Made by a program: the position numbers and the translations under genes. The notes beneath the pieces are model-generated. The model ran no database searches, had not been told where the DNA came from, and was given only the letters and a program-made list of their open reading frames with translations. Shown here piece after piece: positions 9,603 to 18,829 of a stretch of DNA of 62,541 nucleotides. The DNA is from Oscillatoriales cyanobacterium (GTDB taxonomy: Bacteria > Cyanobacteriota > Cyanobacteriia > Cyanobacteriales > Microcoleaceae), in contig RDXH01000009.1 in assembly GCA_004292745.1 (NCBI GenBank), positions 1 through 62,541 of the forward strand. The letters run 5' to 3'. The first letter of the stretch is position 1. Every line of letters starts with the position of its first letter.

Positions 9603-9705
9603 TATAGCAATCCTTGCAGGAGTCGCAAGTTTTTTACCCAACCCCAACCCGGACCTTATTAAGGTCTGGGAGCAAGAAATTCACAAATGATTTAGAATTG
9701 CTATA
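9603..9705. mobile_element. short MITE, TATAGCAAT-ended family, copy A
   Basis: Starts TATAGCAAT and ends ATTGCTATA (inverted). The interior contains TTTTTTACCC, AACCCGGACCTTATTAAGG (a palindrome-like block) and AAGAAATTCAC. A second copy with the same interior and ends lies at 57692-57790. It fills much of the 299-base gap between pdxA and the next gene; no gene is seen there. Confidence 0.75.
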
Positions 9706-9817
9706 GATAGGTTAGTTAGCTTGATTCTGTTGAAATTTGCTATTGATTTTCCCTTATATGGGGTTGCCAACGGGTGATTTCCTTTCATTAGTCAAAGTCA
9801 AATCATGGTAGAAAATT

Positions 9818-12800
9818 ATGACAGAATTTAATCTCAATTCAGAGGAAAGGGAGCAATTAGAAAACACTGAAACTAATCCTACAAATCAGATAGGTAGTAA
9901 TGCTGGCGAGCAACTTCAAGAATTAATGAAAATGCTGGCGGAGTTCCAGTTATTAAAATTTAAAAATGAGTGTAACGAAATTAATTTAAGGTGTACAAAA
10001 ATGTCTAAAAATAATAATGAGGAGAAAAATGAACCCAATCAGCAGTGGTCTTTTCTGATAGAATCACCAGCAATTATCCCCGAAGTTTTGACAAGTGAAC
10101 CCGAAAAATCCAGTCATAAAAACATAAAAAAAGAACGGTTCGGATCGCGAAAATCCCAGCCCCAAAACGAAGAAGTGCCTTCGGAGGAAACCTTAGAAGA
10201 GGCTAGAGAAAAGTTAAAGCGGTTGCAACAATTACTATTTGAACGGGATTTACCAGAATTTTATGATAATGTTTTGAGCGTAGAACAGAGATTGGCAAAC
10301 TTTGAAAGGCTGATTTCCGATCCTGATGAGTTGCTAAAATTATTAACACCATTAATTCCTGAGTTGCTGAGCGGCCAAGTCAGGGAATTGAAGTCTGAGT
10401 TGCGAGAGGCGATCGCACCCGATGGTAGTCCCAGAATTAATCAAAGTGAAATAGAAGCTAAAGTAGTAGAACTACAAAATCAAATCGCGATTCTATCTCA
10501 GCAAAAAATCCCCAATTCAGAACAGTTAATCAAAGGGCTGACTCCCATAATCACCGATTTGCTCAACCGCAAACTAGAGGAGTCGAAGTTAGCGGTAGAC
10601 TCAAACATTGCACCGGCAGTTAAGGAAGTAATTAATCACCAAAACGGCCTAGAAGAAAAAGTATTAAATATTGAACATAAAGTTGCTCAAGTTCAACAGC
10701 GTTTTCAGCAGCAGCCGGAAGATTTAGTCAAACAACTACTGCCCATAATTAACGAGTCGCTGAATCGGAAAATCAGTGAGTTAAAATCTGAGCTAATCCA
10801 GACTGTGACACCCTCAGCCCAGGTGAGAATAGCTTGGGCAGAAATCGAAGAAAAAGTATTAAATATCATCGAAGGGCGACTGCTAGATCAACAACCACAA
10901 ATTCAGCAGCCGGAAGAAATAATTGGGCGGGTAATGCCAATCATCACGGAGTTACTTAACCGTAAAATAGATGAATCTAAATTAGATTTAGCCGCCCTCA
11001 TCGAACCTTTGATGGCTAGCCAAAGTCATCAAGAAGTAATTAAAGGGCAACTGTTGAATGTAGAAAATAAAGTTAATCTGATTCAGAAAAAGCAGAATTC
11101 TCAACCGGAAGAAATAATGGCCAGGCTGATGCCGTTAATGATTGAGTCGCTGAATCGGAAGATAGATGAGACAAAGTTAGAGGTGAGAGAGGCGATCGCA
11201 CCAGGCATCAGCGAAGCTTTTCAAAACAGTGGCATAGAAGCAAAAATATTAAGAAATGAGCATCAAATTATCGAAGTTCAGCAGGAAACTGTCGCCCAGT
11301 TAGAAGGGTTGATGGCAAGGATTATGCCCCGGATATCTCAGATGCTGTTGGAAAAAATCAACGAAGCAAGGGTAGAGATAGAAAGTGCGATCGGTCCCGC
11401 GGTGGATGGCATTATTCAAAATAAAAGAATTGAAGAAAGACTGGGGAAAATCGAACAAAAAATTATCGCTATCGAACACCGAATTTATGAATCTACTGAC
11501 TTGTTTACCGATTTATTGAAACCTTTAATTGACGAACTTATGGTCGGTCATCACAAGCAACTAGAACAATCTGTGATAGAATCAATTTTGCCTTTATTAG
11601 ATGAAGTTGTTAATTATAATTATCAATTAAATGATAAAGTAGAAAATCTGGAACGGAAACTAAATGATGCTCAATGGGGTGGCAATGAGGAAGCATTAGT
11701 TGCCAAAATTAAAGCCATTTTCCTGGAAATGATGCTAGACACAATTAACGAATCCCAGGAAGCATTTACTGAAACAATTGCCCCCATAATCGATCAAGTA
11801 ATTAATAACAAAACCAGGGAAAATAGGCAATCGATGGGAATCGCAATATCTCCAGCGATACCAGTGGGAATCAGCCACCGCATCAATGAATCGCCAGATG
11901 AGATTGCACAGGCGATCGCACCCGAAATTGCCTCGGCTGTGAGAAGACAAATTAATCTTAATACAGAAGCGATGTCGGATGCACTCTACCCGATTATCGG
12001 TAGTACGATTTTGAAGTACATGGCCGAGACGATACAGGAGATTAATGAAAAACTAGAAAAAGCGGTCAGCTTTGAGGGAATTACCCGCAAATTTAAAGCT
12101 AAGTTACAAGGGATTTCTGAAGCAGAATTGTTGATGAAAGAGACAACACCATCAAGTGTTAAGGCGGTATTTTTAATTCAAAAAGACTCTGGTTTGGTAA
12201 TTACAGCAGTGCAACAGTCACAACGGGAGCAGCTAGAATCAGAAATGGTGGCGGGGATGTTGACTGCGATTCGTTCTTTTGTCAACGACTGTATCTCTCA
12301 GTCTGGCAATATTGCAGAAATTGATGCCATAGAATATGGCACATCTACGATTGTATTGGAAGTAGCGGGTTCCTGTTATCTAGCGGTAGTGGTGCAAGGA
12401 GAAATCCGCCAATGGTTTAAGTACAAAATGCGAGCAATTTTCAAAAATATTGTTCAAGAATACGGCAATAAAATCCAGTCATTTAATGGAGATCCAGCCA
12501 GTATCCCCGTGGAAGTCAATTCGGAGTTGCGGAAATTAATTGATACAAATGTCCAAGCTAAATCCACTCAACCTAAAGCGTTATTAATGGTGGGATTTGG
12601 ACTTTTAGGTTTAATTGTAGTACCTTGGGGGATTCATCAATATCGTAGTGGAATTGAACGCAGATTAGAAGCAGAGACAAATTTAGCTTTACAGTCTGCT
12701 CCCGAATTATCAGTGTATCGACTCACCGCAGATGTGAAAGGTAAAGTCGCAGAGCTTTCGGGACGAGTACCAAATCAGAAATTGCGTTCAAGAGCCTTAC

Positions 12801-13420
12801 AAATAGCTCAAAAAGTTGTACCACAATTAACCTTAGACAATAAAATTATAGCTGTGGAAGTACCTCCAGACCCAGTGTTAGTGGAGGCTGATGTCAAGCG
12901 GACAGTGGCTCTGTTGAACAAAGTAGAAAGCATTGACATTTCGGCTCGTTATGCGGCAGAGAAAGTCACCGTCGAGGGTAGCGTACTCCAGGCAAAAGAT
13001 GCTCAGAAAATAACTGAAGCTTTTGCGAAAATTCCGGGGGTGAAGTCTGTCACAAATACAGTGGGAATAGGAACTAAACCCCTGTCTAAGGCAATGGGAA
13101 TTCGGATTTATTTTGGTGTGGGTGCTGCTACTTTGCAGCCTAACGACATCACCCAAAAAATGAAAGAAATCAAGGCATTTATGGCGGAAAATAAAGGCAA
13201 GAATTTTAGAGTAGTTGGACATAGCGATTTTAAAAGCAATCCAGCAGAAAATCAAAGATTGGCACTAGAAAGGGCAAAAAATGTGAAATTAGCTTTAGTG
13301 AATAAAGGAATAGACAGTGACAGAGTACAAGTTGCTTCTAGCAAAAGTCGTCCCGAAGGCGTGGCGGAAAATCAACCACTGTGGCTGAGTAGAACAGTAA
13401 CTTTTGAAGTGGTAAATTAA
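9818..13420 (+). CDS. 1200-aa coiled-coil repeat protein with roadblock-like, TM, BON-like and OmpA domains
   Basis: Residues about 165-660 form roughly eight units with a spacing near 65 residues. Each has a helix like MPIITELLNRKIDESKL ending in IAP or a variant, followed by a coiled-coil linker (IEEKVLNIEHKVAQVQQ). Residues about 780-900 (VKAVFLIQKDSGLVITAVQ onwards) look like a roadblock/LC7 fold. One membrane helix follows (about 920-942), then two BON-like repeats (about 965-1085). The C-terminal OmpA-like domain (about 1093-1200) has VVGHSDFKSNPAENQRLALERA. There is no signal peptide, so the coil should be cytoplasmic and the OmpA domain bound to peptidoglycan. This suggests a tether between a cytoplasmic switch and the cell wall, by inference. 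A terminator follows. Confidence 0.85.
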   Translation: MTEFNLNSEEREQLENTETNPTNQIGSNAGEQLQELMKMLAEFQLLKFKNECNEINLRCTKMSKNNNEEKNEPNQQWSFLIESPAIIPEVLTSEPEKSSHKNIKKERFGSRKSQPQNEEVPSEETLEEAREKLKRLQQLLFERDLPEFYDNVLSVEQRLANFERLISDPDELLKLLTPLIPELLSGQVRELKSELREAIAPDGSPRINQSEIEAKVVELQNQIAILSQQKIPNSEQLIKGLTPIITDLLNRKLEESKLAVDSNIAPAVKEVINHQNGLEEKVLNIEHKVAQVQQRFQQQPEDLVKQLLPIINESLNRKISELKSELIQTVTPSAQVRIAWAEIEEKVLNIIEGRLLDQQPQIQQPEEIIGRVMPIITELLNRKIDESKLDLAALIEPLMASQSHQEVIKGQLLNVENKVNLIQKKQNSQPEEIMARLMPLMIESLNRKIDETKLEVREAIAPGISEAFQNSGIEAKILRNEHQIIEVQQETVAQLEGLMARIMPRISQMLLEKINEARVEIESAIGPAVDGIIQNKRIEERLGKIEQKIIAIEHRIYESTDLFTDLLKPLIDELMVGHHKQLEQSVIESILPLLDEVVNYNYQLNDKVENLERKLNDAQWGGNEEALVAKIKAIFLEMMLDTINESQEAFTETIAPIIDQVINNKTRENRQSMGIAISPAIPVGISHRINESPDEIAQAIAPEIASAVRRQINLNTEAMSDALYPIIGSTILKYMAETIQEINEKLEKAVSFEGITRKFKAKLQGISEAELLMKETTPSSVKAVFLIQKDSGLVITAVQQSQREQLESEMVAGMLTAIRSFVNDCISQSGNIAEIDAIEYGTSTIVLEVAGSCYLAVVVQGEIRQWFKYKMRAIFKNIVQEYGNKIQSFNGDPASIPVEVNSELRKLIDTNVQAKSTQPKALLMVGFGLLGLIVVPWGIHQYRSGIERRLEAETNLALQSAPELSVYRLTADVKGKVAELSGRVPNQKLRSRALQIAQKVVPQLTLDNKIIAVEVPPDPVLVEADVKRTVALLNKVESIDISARYAAEKVTVEGSVLQAKDAQKITEAFAKIPGVKSVTNTVGIGTKPLSKAMGIRIYFGVGAATLQPNDITQKMKEIKAFMAENKGKNFRVVGHSDFKSNPAENQRLALERAKNVKLALVNKGIDSDRVQVASSKSRPEGVAENQPLWLSRTVTFEVVN

Positions 13421-13490
13421 AATTGGTCGTTTGTTTTTAAATACATAAAATATAGCAACTGCCAAGGCTGTTAATAGCACTGCTATAAAA

Positions 13491-13535
13491 AGCGATCGCG
13501 CTTCAGGTAAAGTAAAAGGCGATCGCTAATTTTTT
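13491..13535 (+). terminator. intrinsic terminator built from two HIP1 octamers
   Basis: Stem AGCGATCGC (13491-13499) with GCGATCGCT (13519-13527), followed by AATTTTTT. It lies 70 bases after the large OmpA-domain gene, in the gap before the convergent hxlR-type gene. Confidence 0.5.
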
Positions 13536-13542
13536 CTAAAAA

Positions 13543-13875
13543 TTAATTTGTTCGATCGAGATATTTCACACCCCATTCGTGCATGGCGTCGATGATAGGT
13601 TTGAGGCTTTCTCCCAAAGGTGTTACCGAATATTCGACTTTAGGAGGAACCTGTAAGTAAATTTCGCGATGGACAATCCCGTGTAACTCCATCTCGCGCA
13701 GTTGTTGTGTCAGCATTTTTTGAGTAATGCCTTTTAAGGCCCTTTGCAACTGATTAAAACGCTTCACACCTTGAAATAGCTCGCGGAGGATTAATACTTT
13801 CCAACGTCCGCCAATGACATCTAAAGTTCTTTCTACAACACAACTGGCTCTCTCCGTATCTGTTTTGACTTCCAT
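13543..13875 (-). CDS. HxlR family transcriptional regulator
   Basis: A 110-residue winged helix-turn-helix protein covering the whole HxlR family: CVVERTLDVIGGRWKVLIL, RFNQLQRALKGITQKMLTQQ, and EYSVTPLGESL. Members often sense redox-active or reactive electrophilic compounds through the N-terminal cysteine (here Cys12) and repress a divergent gene. The divergent neighbour is the CDGSH iron-sulfur protein at 14004, 128 bases away, which makes it the likely target. ATG start at 13875. Confidence 0.93.
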   Translation of the reverse strand: MEVKTDTERASCVVERTLDVIGGRWKVLILRELFQGVKRFNQLQRALKGITQKMLTQQLREMELHGIVHREIYLQVPPKVEYSVTPLGESLKPIIDAMHEWGVKYLDRTN

Positions 13876-13898
13876 AGTATCTTTTTGGGTACTACCTT

Positions 13899-13908
13899 AC
13901 TTTAAAGT
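13899..13908. promoter_or_regulatory. candidate HxlR-type operator palindrome
   Basis: ACTTTAAAGT is a perfect 10-base palindrome in the divergent intergenic region, flanked by related GTACTACC and GCATACTTT. It sits 24 bases upstream of the regulator's start. The assignment rests only on position and symmetry. Confidence 0.35.
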
Positions 13909-14003
13909 GCATACTTTTATGATTATTTTACTTAGTTTAAACTACAAATATCCCAAAAGCAGATAGATCTCAAATCTGTTGCCATTCCTGAGAGGATAAT
14001 TTA

Positions 14004-14240
14004 ATGAACTCACCTGTTGTTTTTGATAAAAAGCCCGTTGTTATCGAATTAGAGCCTGGTACTTACTATTGGTGTAAGTGTGGTCAATCTCAAAATCAGC
14101 CTGATTGTGATGGTAGTCATCAAGGTACGGAATTTGGACCAGTAGCTTTTGAAATTACCGAGAAAAAAACCGTTGCACTTTGCAATTGCAAATATACTAA
14201 TAATGCCCCGTTTTGTGATGGTACTCACACTCAAATTTAA
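14004..14240 (+). CDS. dual CDGSH-type iron-sulfur protein
   Basis: A 78-residue protein with two CDGSH boxes: CKCGQSQNQPDCDGSH (about residues 24-39) and CNCKYTNNAPFCDGTH (about 60-75). Each CxC...C...H set should hold a [2Fe-2S] cluster with three Cys and one His ligand, as in mitoNEET-type proteins. The two-box form is common in bacteria and its role is probably in redox or iron-sulfur handling. ATG at 14004 has GAGAGG 11 bases upstream. It diverges from the HxlR gene and converges on nadK2 with a 15-base gap. Confidence 0.92.
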   Translation: MNSPVVFDKKPVVIELEPGTYYWCKCGQSQNQPDCDGSHQGTEFGPVAFEITEKKTVALCNCKYTNNAPFCDGTHTQI

Positions 14241-14255
14241 GGATTTAATTGCCTT

Positions 14256-15176
14256 TTAATTGCGGTGATTGTTGTTATACCGAATGCGGGCTCCGGCCCA
14301 CTGAAGTTTTTCTCTCAATGTGCCGTAATAAGAATAGTTTTCTCGCAAAATGATAAATTTAGCCTCGCAGTCCGCCATCCGCACGTCTACGCGCTGTCCT
14401 GGCCAAATGGCAGTACCTAAAATCCCATCTGTCCAGAGTTTGGTACTGAGTTCGTAATCTGCTAAGGGCCAAATGCTGACTACAGAACCGGGTGGCAAAA
14501 CTACGGGGCGGCTGGATAAACTTAAAGGGCAAATGGGGGTAACGGCGATCGCGTCCATGCCAGGGTGTATAATCGGTCCGTTAGCAGATGCGGTGTAGCA
14601 AGTCGAACCGGTGGGAGTTGCGACAATTAAGCCGTCGCCCTGATATTGATCCACTACTTCGCCGTCAACTTCCATTTCTAGAATACAACTGGGCATTCGA
14701 TCGGCGCAAGCAGGTTTGATGCACATTTCATTGAGGGCCAAAAAGCGATCGCTTTCCGGTTCCAGATTAGTTCTATTTCCCTGAAAAATCGCCGCCTGCA
14801 ACATCATCCGCTTCTGTACGGCGTACCTATCTTCACTAAGTCTGTCCCAAATCTCTTCAGTATTTTGGAAATCCTCAAAAGATTCAGTTAAAAAACCTAA
14901 GTGTCCCCCCACATTGGCAGCCAAAATCGGGATACCATCAGCAGCTAAATTTCGGGCCGCAGCCAGGGCAGTGCCGTCACCACCAAGCACCACAGCTAAA
15001 TCTATGGGGCTGGTACTAGAAGCCAAAAACACTGGGTAGGGGTTATCTTTTGGGCCACTAGGCCCCATCAAAACATGACAACCGCGACTTTCTAACTGCC
15101 GAGCACATTGTTCTGCCCACCGCTGGCTGAAGGGATCTCTGGCTTTGTGGGCAATAATTACTTGTTTTAGTTGCAC
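14256..15176 (-). CDS. nadK2: NAD kinase, second paralogue
   Basis: A 306-residue NAD kinase with GGDGT at residues 65-69, NVGGHLGFLTE, and the NAD-binding ATPTGSTCYTASANGP segment. It differs clearly from the paralogue at 5597-6514 (different N-terminus, and GSTCYTASANGP in place of [12 protein letters not shown]), so the two are an old pair, not a recent duplication. The GTG start at 15176 gives the family length. In Synechocystis two such enzymes exist. Confidence 0.94.
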   Translation of the reverse strand: MQLKQVIIAHKARDPFSQRWAEQCARQLESRGCHVLMGPSGPKDNPYPVFLASSTSPIDLAVVLGGDGTALAAARNLAADGIPILAANVGGHLGFLTESFEDFQNTEEIWDRLSEDRYAVQKRMMLQAAIFQGNRTNLEPESDRFLALNEMCIKPACADRMPSCILEMEVDGEVVDQYQGDGLIVATPTGSTCYTASANGPIIHPGMDAIAVTPICPLSLSSRPVVLPPGSVVSIWPLADYELSTKLWTDGILGTAIWPGQRVDVRMADCEAKFIILRENYSYYGTLREKLQWAGARIRYNNNHRN

Positions 15177-15545
15177 AAACTGTCGATTTTAGATTGGGGC
15201 TTGGGGATTGTGAGATTTATCGATCGGGGATTGGGGATTGTTAGATTTTATGCTAACTGCAAAATCAACCGATTTTAGATGTTATGGTGGCTGCAAAATC
15301 CTAACAGGTGCGATCGCACAAATTGGTTTTGGAGATCATTTTTAGATTCTAAACTATTTTCGAGAATTGCGAGGCAGAGGAGCGGAATATGTGTTATCAG
15401 GCCTAGTCCATAAATTCGATCGCACATCCATTAAAAAAAACCAAATCCCCAAACCTCAGTCTCCAAACAGACCCTTTCTGTGGCAATCTAAAAAACAGCC
15501 GAGACAATTTTATAAACTTTTGGTAACAGAACCCAGCAATCAATT
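15177..15545. other. intergenic region between nadK2 and ispG, no gene
   Basis: Contains imperfect repeats of GGGGATTG (15190-15245), a direct repeat of the GCAAAATC block (near 15260 and 15293), and the leader of ispG. The 106-codon frame at 15367-15687 overlaps ispG in another frame and has no family features. The promoters of the two divergent genes should lie here. Confidence 0.5.
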
Positions 15546-16766
15546 ATGCAAACTCTACCAAATCCAACTAAAACCCCCAACCCTCAACCAGCCTTCGACA
15601 CCACCATCAAACGGCGCAAAACCAGACCAGTCAAAGTCGGTAGCGTCACCATCGGTGGTGGCAACCCAGTGGTTGTACAATCAATGATTAACGAAGACAC
15701 CCTCGACATCGACGGTTCAGTAGCCGGAATTAGGCGATTGCACGAGATTGGCTGCGAAATCGTCCGCGTCACCGTGCCCAGCATGGCCCACGCCAAAGCC
15801 TTAGCCGAAATCAAGCAAAAACTGATCGCCACCTACCAACCAGTACCCCTGGTTGCCGATGTCCACCACAATGGCATGAAAATCGCCCTAGAAGTGGCCA
15901 AACACGTAGACAAAGTGAGAATCAATCCGGGTTTGTACGTGTTCGAGAAACCGAAAGCTGACAGAACCGAATATACCGATGCCGAATTCGCCGAAATTGG
16001 CGAAAAAATCCGGGAAACCCTGGAACCCCTAGTGATTTCCCTCCGAGATCAGGGGAAAGCTTTGCGCATCGGAGTCAATCACGGTTCCCTCGCCGAACGG
16101 ATGCTGTTCACCTACGGCGACACCCCAGAAGGCATGGTAGAATCCGCCCTGGAATTCATCAAAATTTGCGAATCCCTGGACTTCGGCAACATCGTCATTT
16201 CCCTGAAAGCCTCCCGTGCTCCAGTGATGGTGGCGGCTTACCGCTTGATGGCACACCGGATGGACCAACTAGGCATGGATTACCCGCTGCATTTGGGTGT
16301 CACCGAAGCTGGCGACGGGGAATATGGCCGTATCAAGTCCACTGCGGGCATCGCACCGCTATTGGCGGATGGTATCGGCGACACCATCCGCGTCTCCCTG
16401 ACAGAGGCCCCAGAAAAGGAAATTCCTGTCTGCTACAGCATTCTGCAAGCCTTGGGATTGCGGAAAACGATGGTTGAGTATGTCGCTTGTCCTTCCTGTG
16501 GTCGTACTTTGTTTAATTTAGAGGAAGTGCTGCACAAAGTGAGGGCGGCGACGCAACATCTGACGGGTTTGGACATAGCAGTAATGGGCTGTATTGTCAA
16601 TGGGCCTGGAGAAATGGCTGATGCTGACTATGGTTATGTGGGGAAGCAGGCTGGTTATATTTCGCTGTACCGGGGCCGGGAAGAAATTAAGAAGGTGCCG
16701 GAGGACAGAGGTGTGGAAGAATTGATTAATTTGATTAAATCGGACGATCGCTGGGTGGAACCTTAA
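15546..16766 (+). CDS. ispG: (E)-4-hydroxy-3-methylbut-2-enyl-diphosphate synthase
   Basis: The [4Fe-4S] enzyme of the MEP isoprenoid pathway, converting MEcPP to HMBPP; in cyanobacteria it takes electrons from ferredoxin. The 406-residue protein has [20 protein letters not shown] at the N-terminus, [17 protein letters not shown], and the cluster ligands in [12 protein letters not shown] and [10 protein letters not shown]. The ATG at 15546 fits the family. Base composition is typical of a highly expressed core gene. Confidence 0.97.
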   Translation: MQTLPNPTKTPNPQPAFDTTIKRRKTRPVKVGSVTIGGGNPVVVQSMINEDTLDIDGSVAGIRRLHEIGCEIVRVTVPSMAHAKALAEIKQKLIATYQPVPLVADVHHNGMKIALEVAKHVDKVRINPGLYVFEKPKADRTEYTDAEFAEIGEKIRETLEPLVISLRDQGKALRIGVNHGSLAERMLFTYGDTPEGMVESALEFIKICESLDFGNIVISLKASRAPVMVAAYRLMAHRMDQLGMDYPLHLGVTEAGDGEYGRIKSTAGIAPLLADGIGDTIRVSLTEAPEKEIPVCYSILQALGLRKTMVEYVACPSCGRTLFNLEEVLHKVRAATQHLTGLDIAVMGCIVNGPGEMADADYGYVGKQAGYISLYRGREEIKKVPEDRGVEELINLIKSDDRWVEP

Positions 16767-16924
16767 GTAAGCGGATGCCGGATGATTAATTTTAAATCCG
16801 GTAGTTACCCAAAGTAAGGGGCGGGTTGATTTAGATGGTTTGTATTCATCAAAGATGATTCGTAAAACCCGCCCCTACAAGCCATTTTCGGCGATCGCAG
16901 AATTTTATTTATATACATAAATAA

Positions 16925-17012
16925 ATTCTACCTATGGGGGATAGAACCCCGATCGCACACCTGCTTTAAGAGCAGCGGGAAAAGATTTGAATCCAGTCTT
17001 TAAGGATTAAGT
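16925..17012 (-). other. tRNA-like debris beside tRNA-Pro
   Basis: The minus strand shows a T-arm-like hairpin (GGGGTTCTATCCCC) and an anticodon-like hairpin (CTGCTCTTAAAGCAG), with a second GATTCAAATC piece, in the order expected for a tRNA. The acceptor arms do not pair, the loop lacks U33 and no D-loop GG is seen. It looks like a decayed tRNA, not a working gene. Confidence 0.3.
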
Positions 17013-17016
17013 TAAA

Positions 17017-17090
17017 TCGGGATGACAGGATTTGAACCTGCGACATCCTGCTCCCAAAGCAGGCGCGCTACCAAACTGCGCTACATCCCG
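17017..17090 (-). tRNA. tRNA-Pro (anticodon UGG)
   Basis: A complete cloverleaf on the minus strand: acceptor CGGGATG paired with CATCCCG plus discriminator A, D-arm with AGTTTGGTAGC, anticodon stem CCTGC/GCAGG around loop TTTGGGA (anticodon TGG) and T-arm with GGTTCAAATCC. CCA is not encoded. Confidence 0.96.
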
Positions 17091-17243
17091 GTGTGGTAGT
17101 TATCCACCCCATGACCATTAACACATAAAACCAGGAACTTGTCAAGCTATTTTTTCATTTGAACTCGAAATGTACTTCCAAGGGTGATGCCAGCGTCAAT
17201 CGGGCAAGGCCCCCAAAAATCAACGCTGACCTGTACCGATCGA

Positions 17244-17798
17244 CTAATCTGGATACCAGAACATACCTTTAATCCCCTCTGGATCTGACATAAAGCCCAA
17301 ATTTCGGTAAAAATCCACAACTTGAGGGTCAGCAAATAAGGTAATGTTGCTGATGTCTTCACTACGGAGTTTTTTAATGATGTATTTCATCAGTGCCTTG
17401 CCCATACCCTTACCTTGGTAATCAGGATGAACTACCACATCCCATAGCGTGGCATTAAAAGCGTGGTCTGAAGTCGCTCTGGCGAAACCTACCAGCCGTC
17501 GCTGGGTGCCCCGGATCTCCCACATAGAGACGACTAAGAAGCTGTGTACAATAGCTTTTTTGACTTTTCGCAGGGGACGGCGGGACCAACCAACTGCATT
17601 ACAAAGTTCTTCGAGTTCGTAGAGGTCAATATCCCGATCGCAACTAAAAAAGATGCGAGCGTTGCCGAGGGAGTTGGGTTTGCGAAAAGTTGGGGACAGC
17701 GGATCGCCAGACCCAACAGTCACATCTTCCTCAAATTCTGCTGTTTGGGGTACAGAGGCAGACTCAGAACTACTAAATAAGTTTTTCCAAAAACCCAT
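17244..17798 (-). CDS. GNAT family N-acetyltransferase, Ycf52-like
   Basis: A 184-residue GCN5-type acetyltransferase. The acetyl-CoA loop is [17 protein letters not shown], and the C-terminal part ends FYRNLGF. The N-terminal segment with [18 protein letters not shown] matches the cyanobacterial/plastid group that includes Ycf52 and plant chloroplast GNATs. The ATG at 17798 is preferred; the longer frame up to 17918 adds a non-conserved stretch. The natural substrate is not known with certainty. It is transcribed divergently from the ACT-domain gene. Confidence 0.88.
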   Translation of the reverse strand: MGFWKNLFSSSESASVPQTAEFEEDVTVGSGDPLSPTFRKPNSLGNARIFFSCDRDIDLYELEELCNAVGWSRRPLRKVKKAIVHSFLVVSMWEIRGTQRRLVGFARATSDHAFNATLWDVVVHPDYQGKGMGKALMKYIIKKLRSEDISNITLFADPQVVDFYRNLGFMSDPEGIKGMFWYPD

Positions 17799-18085
17799 GC
17801 AGGCGCGGTTAAGGTAGTAGAAGTTGGACGACGTTACAGAGAGCCCGAAACATAGACCCACTCCGATCGGGATGGGATGAATTGCGGGTAATCTTTTGAG
17901 CAACAGTTTACGGTACACTCATCTTACGCCGAAAAGACGGATTTGTCGTCCCACATTGAGTCTCCACTATTCTGATGCTGATCAAGTTGGGTACAAATTC
18001 ATCCGTGGAGACTTTAAACCTCTTCGCATCGTTCCTGTGCATGGCGATCGGAACCTAGTATATCTCCCGCACCTTCCCCTCAATT

Positions 18086-18811
18086 ATGGCTTCGGGTTTA
18101 AAACCATCTACACTAGAACTGCTCAAGCGCTTTAACCGAGCGTTTCCGCAGTTTTACGAGCAATTTGTCAGCAGTGAAATTCAACTGCAAAACCTCAAAT
18201 TAGCTTATCAACTGTATAAAACTAGACAAGCAGTCATCGAAGTCAGACCGGAAGGTAACAAAAGTGCCCTGCATTTTGCTTATCGCAACCAGTCTTTTTT
18301 GTTGAGTGATATTTTTGGAGTCCTGGCCGCCTATGGACTAACGATTCATAGTCTGAGTCTATACGGTCAAATTTACCCGCCGATGTTGGTATTTATCAAA
18401 TTGGTAGTATCTCGCGGAGGCAAGGTACTGGCAGATAAAACCGCAGAAAACGTCTGTAGGGCGGTTAGAGAGGCCTTGGCAGGACATTTTGAAGTTGAAG
18501 AGATGTTGGCGGTGGAATTTAATCTAGACGCGGGTTTAGAGGACGTGGCAACGGAATTCTACGTCGATCCAGTGTTCCACTTGCCAGCTTTGCTGATTGA
18601 AGCAGACAATCAGCCTGGACTTTTTTACAAAGTTATGTATGCCATTTGGCAAGAGGATTTGTTGGTGGTGAATGCTAATTTACTGGTTTGGCGGGGGCGG
18701 ACTCGTTTAATTCTCTACTTGTTGGGCCCCAATGAAAGTTTAATTCCTGAGTATTTGGGGCAGAAAATTGCTGAGGGGGTGCGCCAAAGATTGCTGGGCG
18801 ATCGATTTTAG
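18086..18811 (+). CDS. ACT-domain protein resembling the C-terminus of GlnD
   Basis: A 241-residue protein with two ACT-like units: SFLLSDIFGVLAAYGLTIHS (about 70-89) and NQPGLFYKVMYAIWQED (about 172-188). ACT pairs of this kind end uridylyltransferase GlnD, where they sense glutamine, but the nucleotidyltransferase and HD domains are absent here. I take it for a conserved cyanobacterial stand-alone ACT protein, perhaps a small-molecule sensor. The start ATG at 18086 is supported by the conserved length; no strong ribosome binding site is visible. Confidence 0.75.
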   Translation: MASGLKPSTLELLKRFNRAFPQFYEQFVSSEIQLQNLKLAYQLYKTRQAVIEVRPEGNKSALHFAYRNQSFLLSDIFGVLAAYGLTIHSLSLYGQIYPPMLVFIKLVVSRGGKVLADKTAENVCRAVREALAGHFEVEEMLAVEFNLDAGLEDVATEFYVDPVFHLPALLIEADNQPGLFYKVMYAIWQEDLLVVNANLLVWRGRTRLILYLLGPNESLIPEYLGQKIAEGVRQRLLGDRF

Positions 18812-18829
18812 AGAGGTCTCCTACACTCC

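Noticed and set aside
15367-15687. 106-codon ORF overlapping the start of ispG
   Set aside because: Out-of-frame shadow of ispG plus its leader; low complexity.
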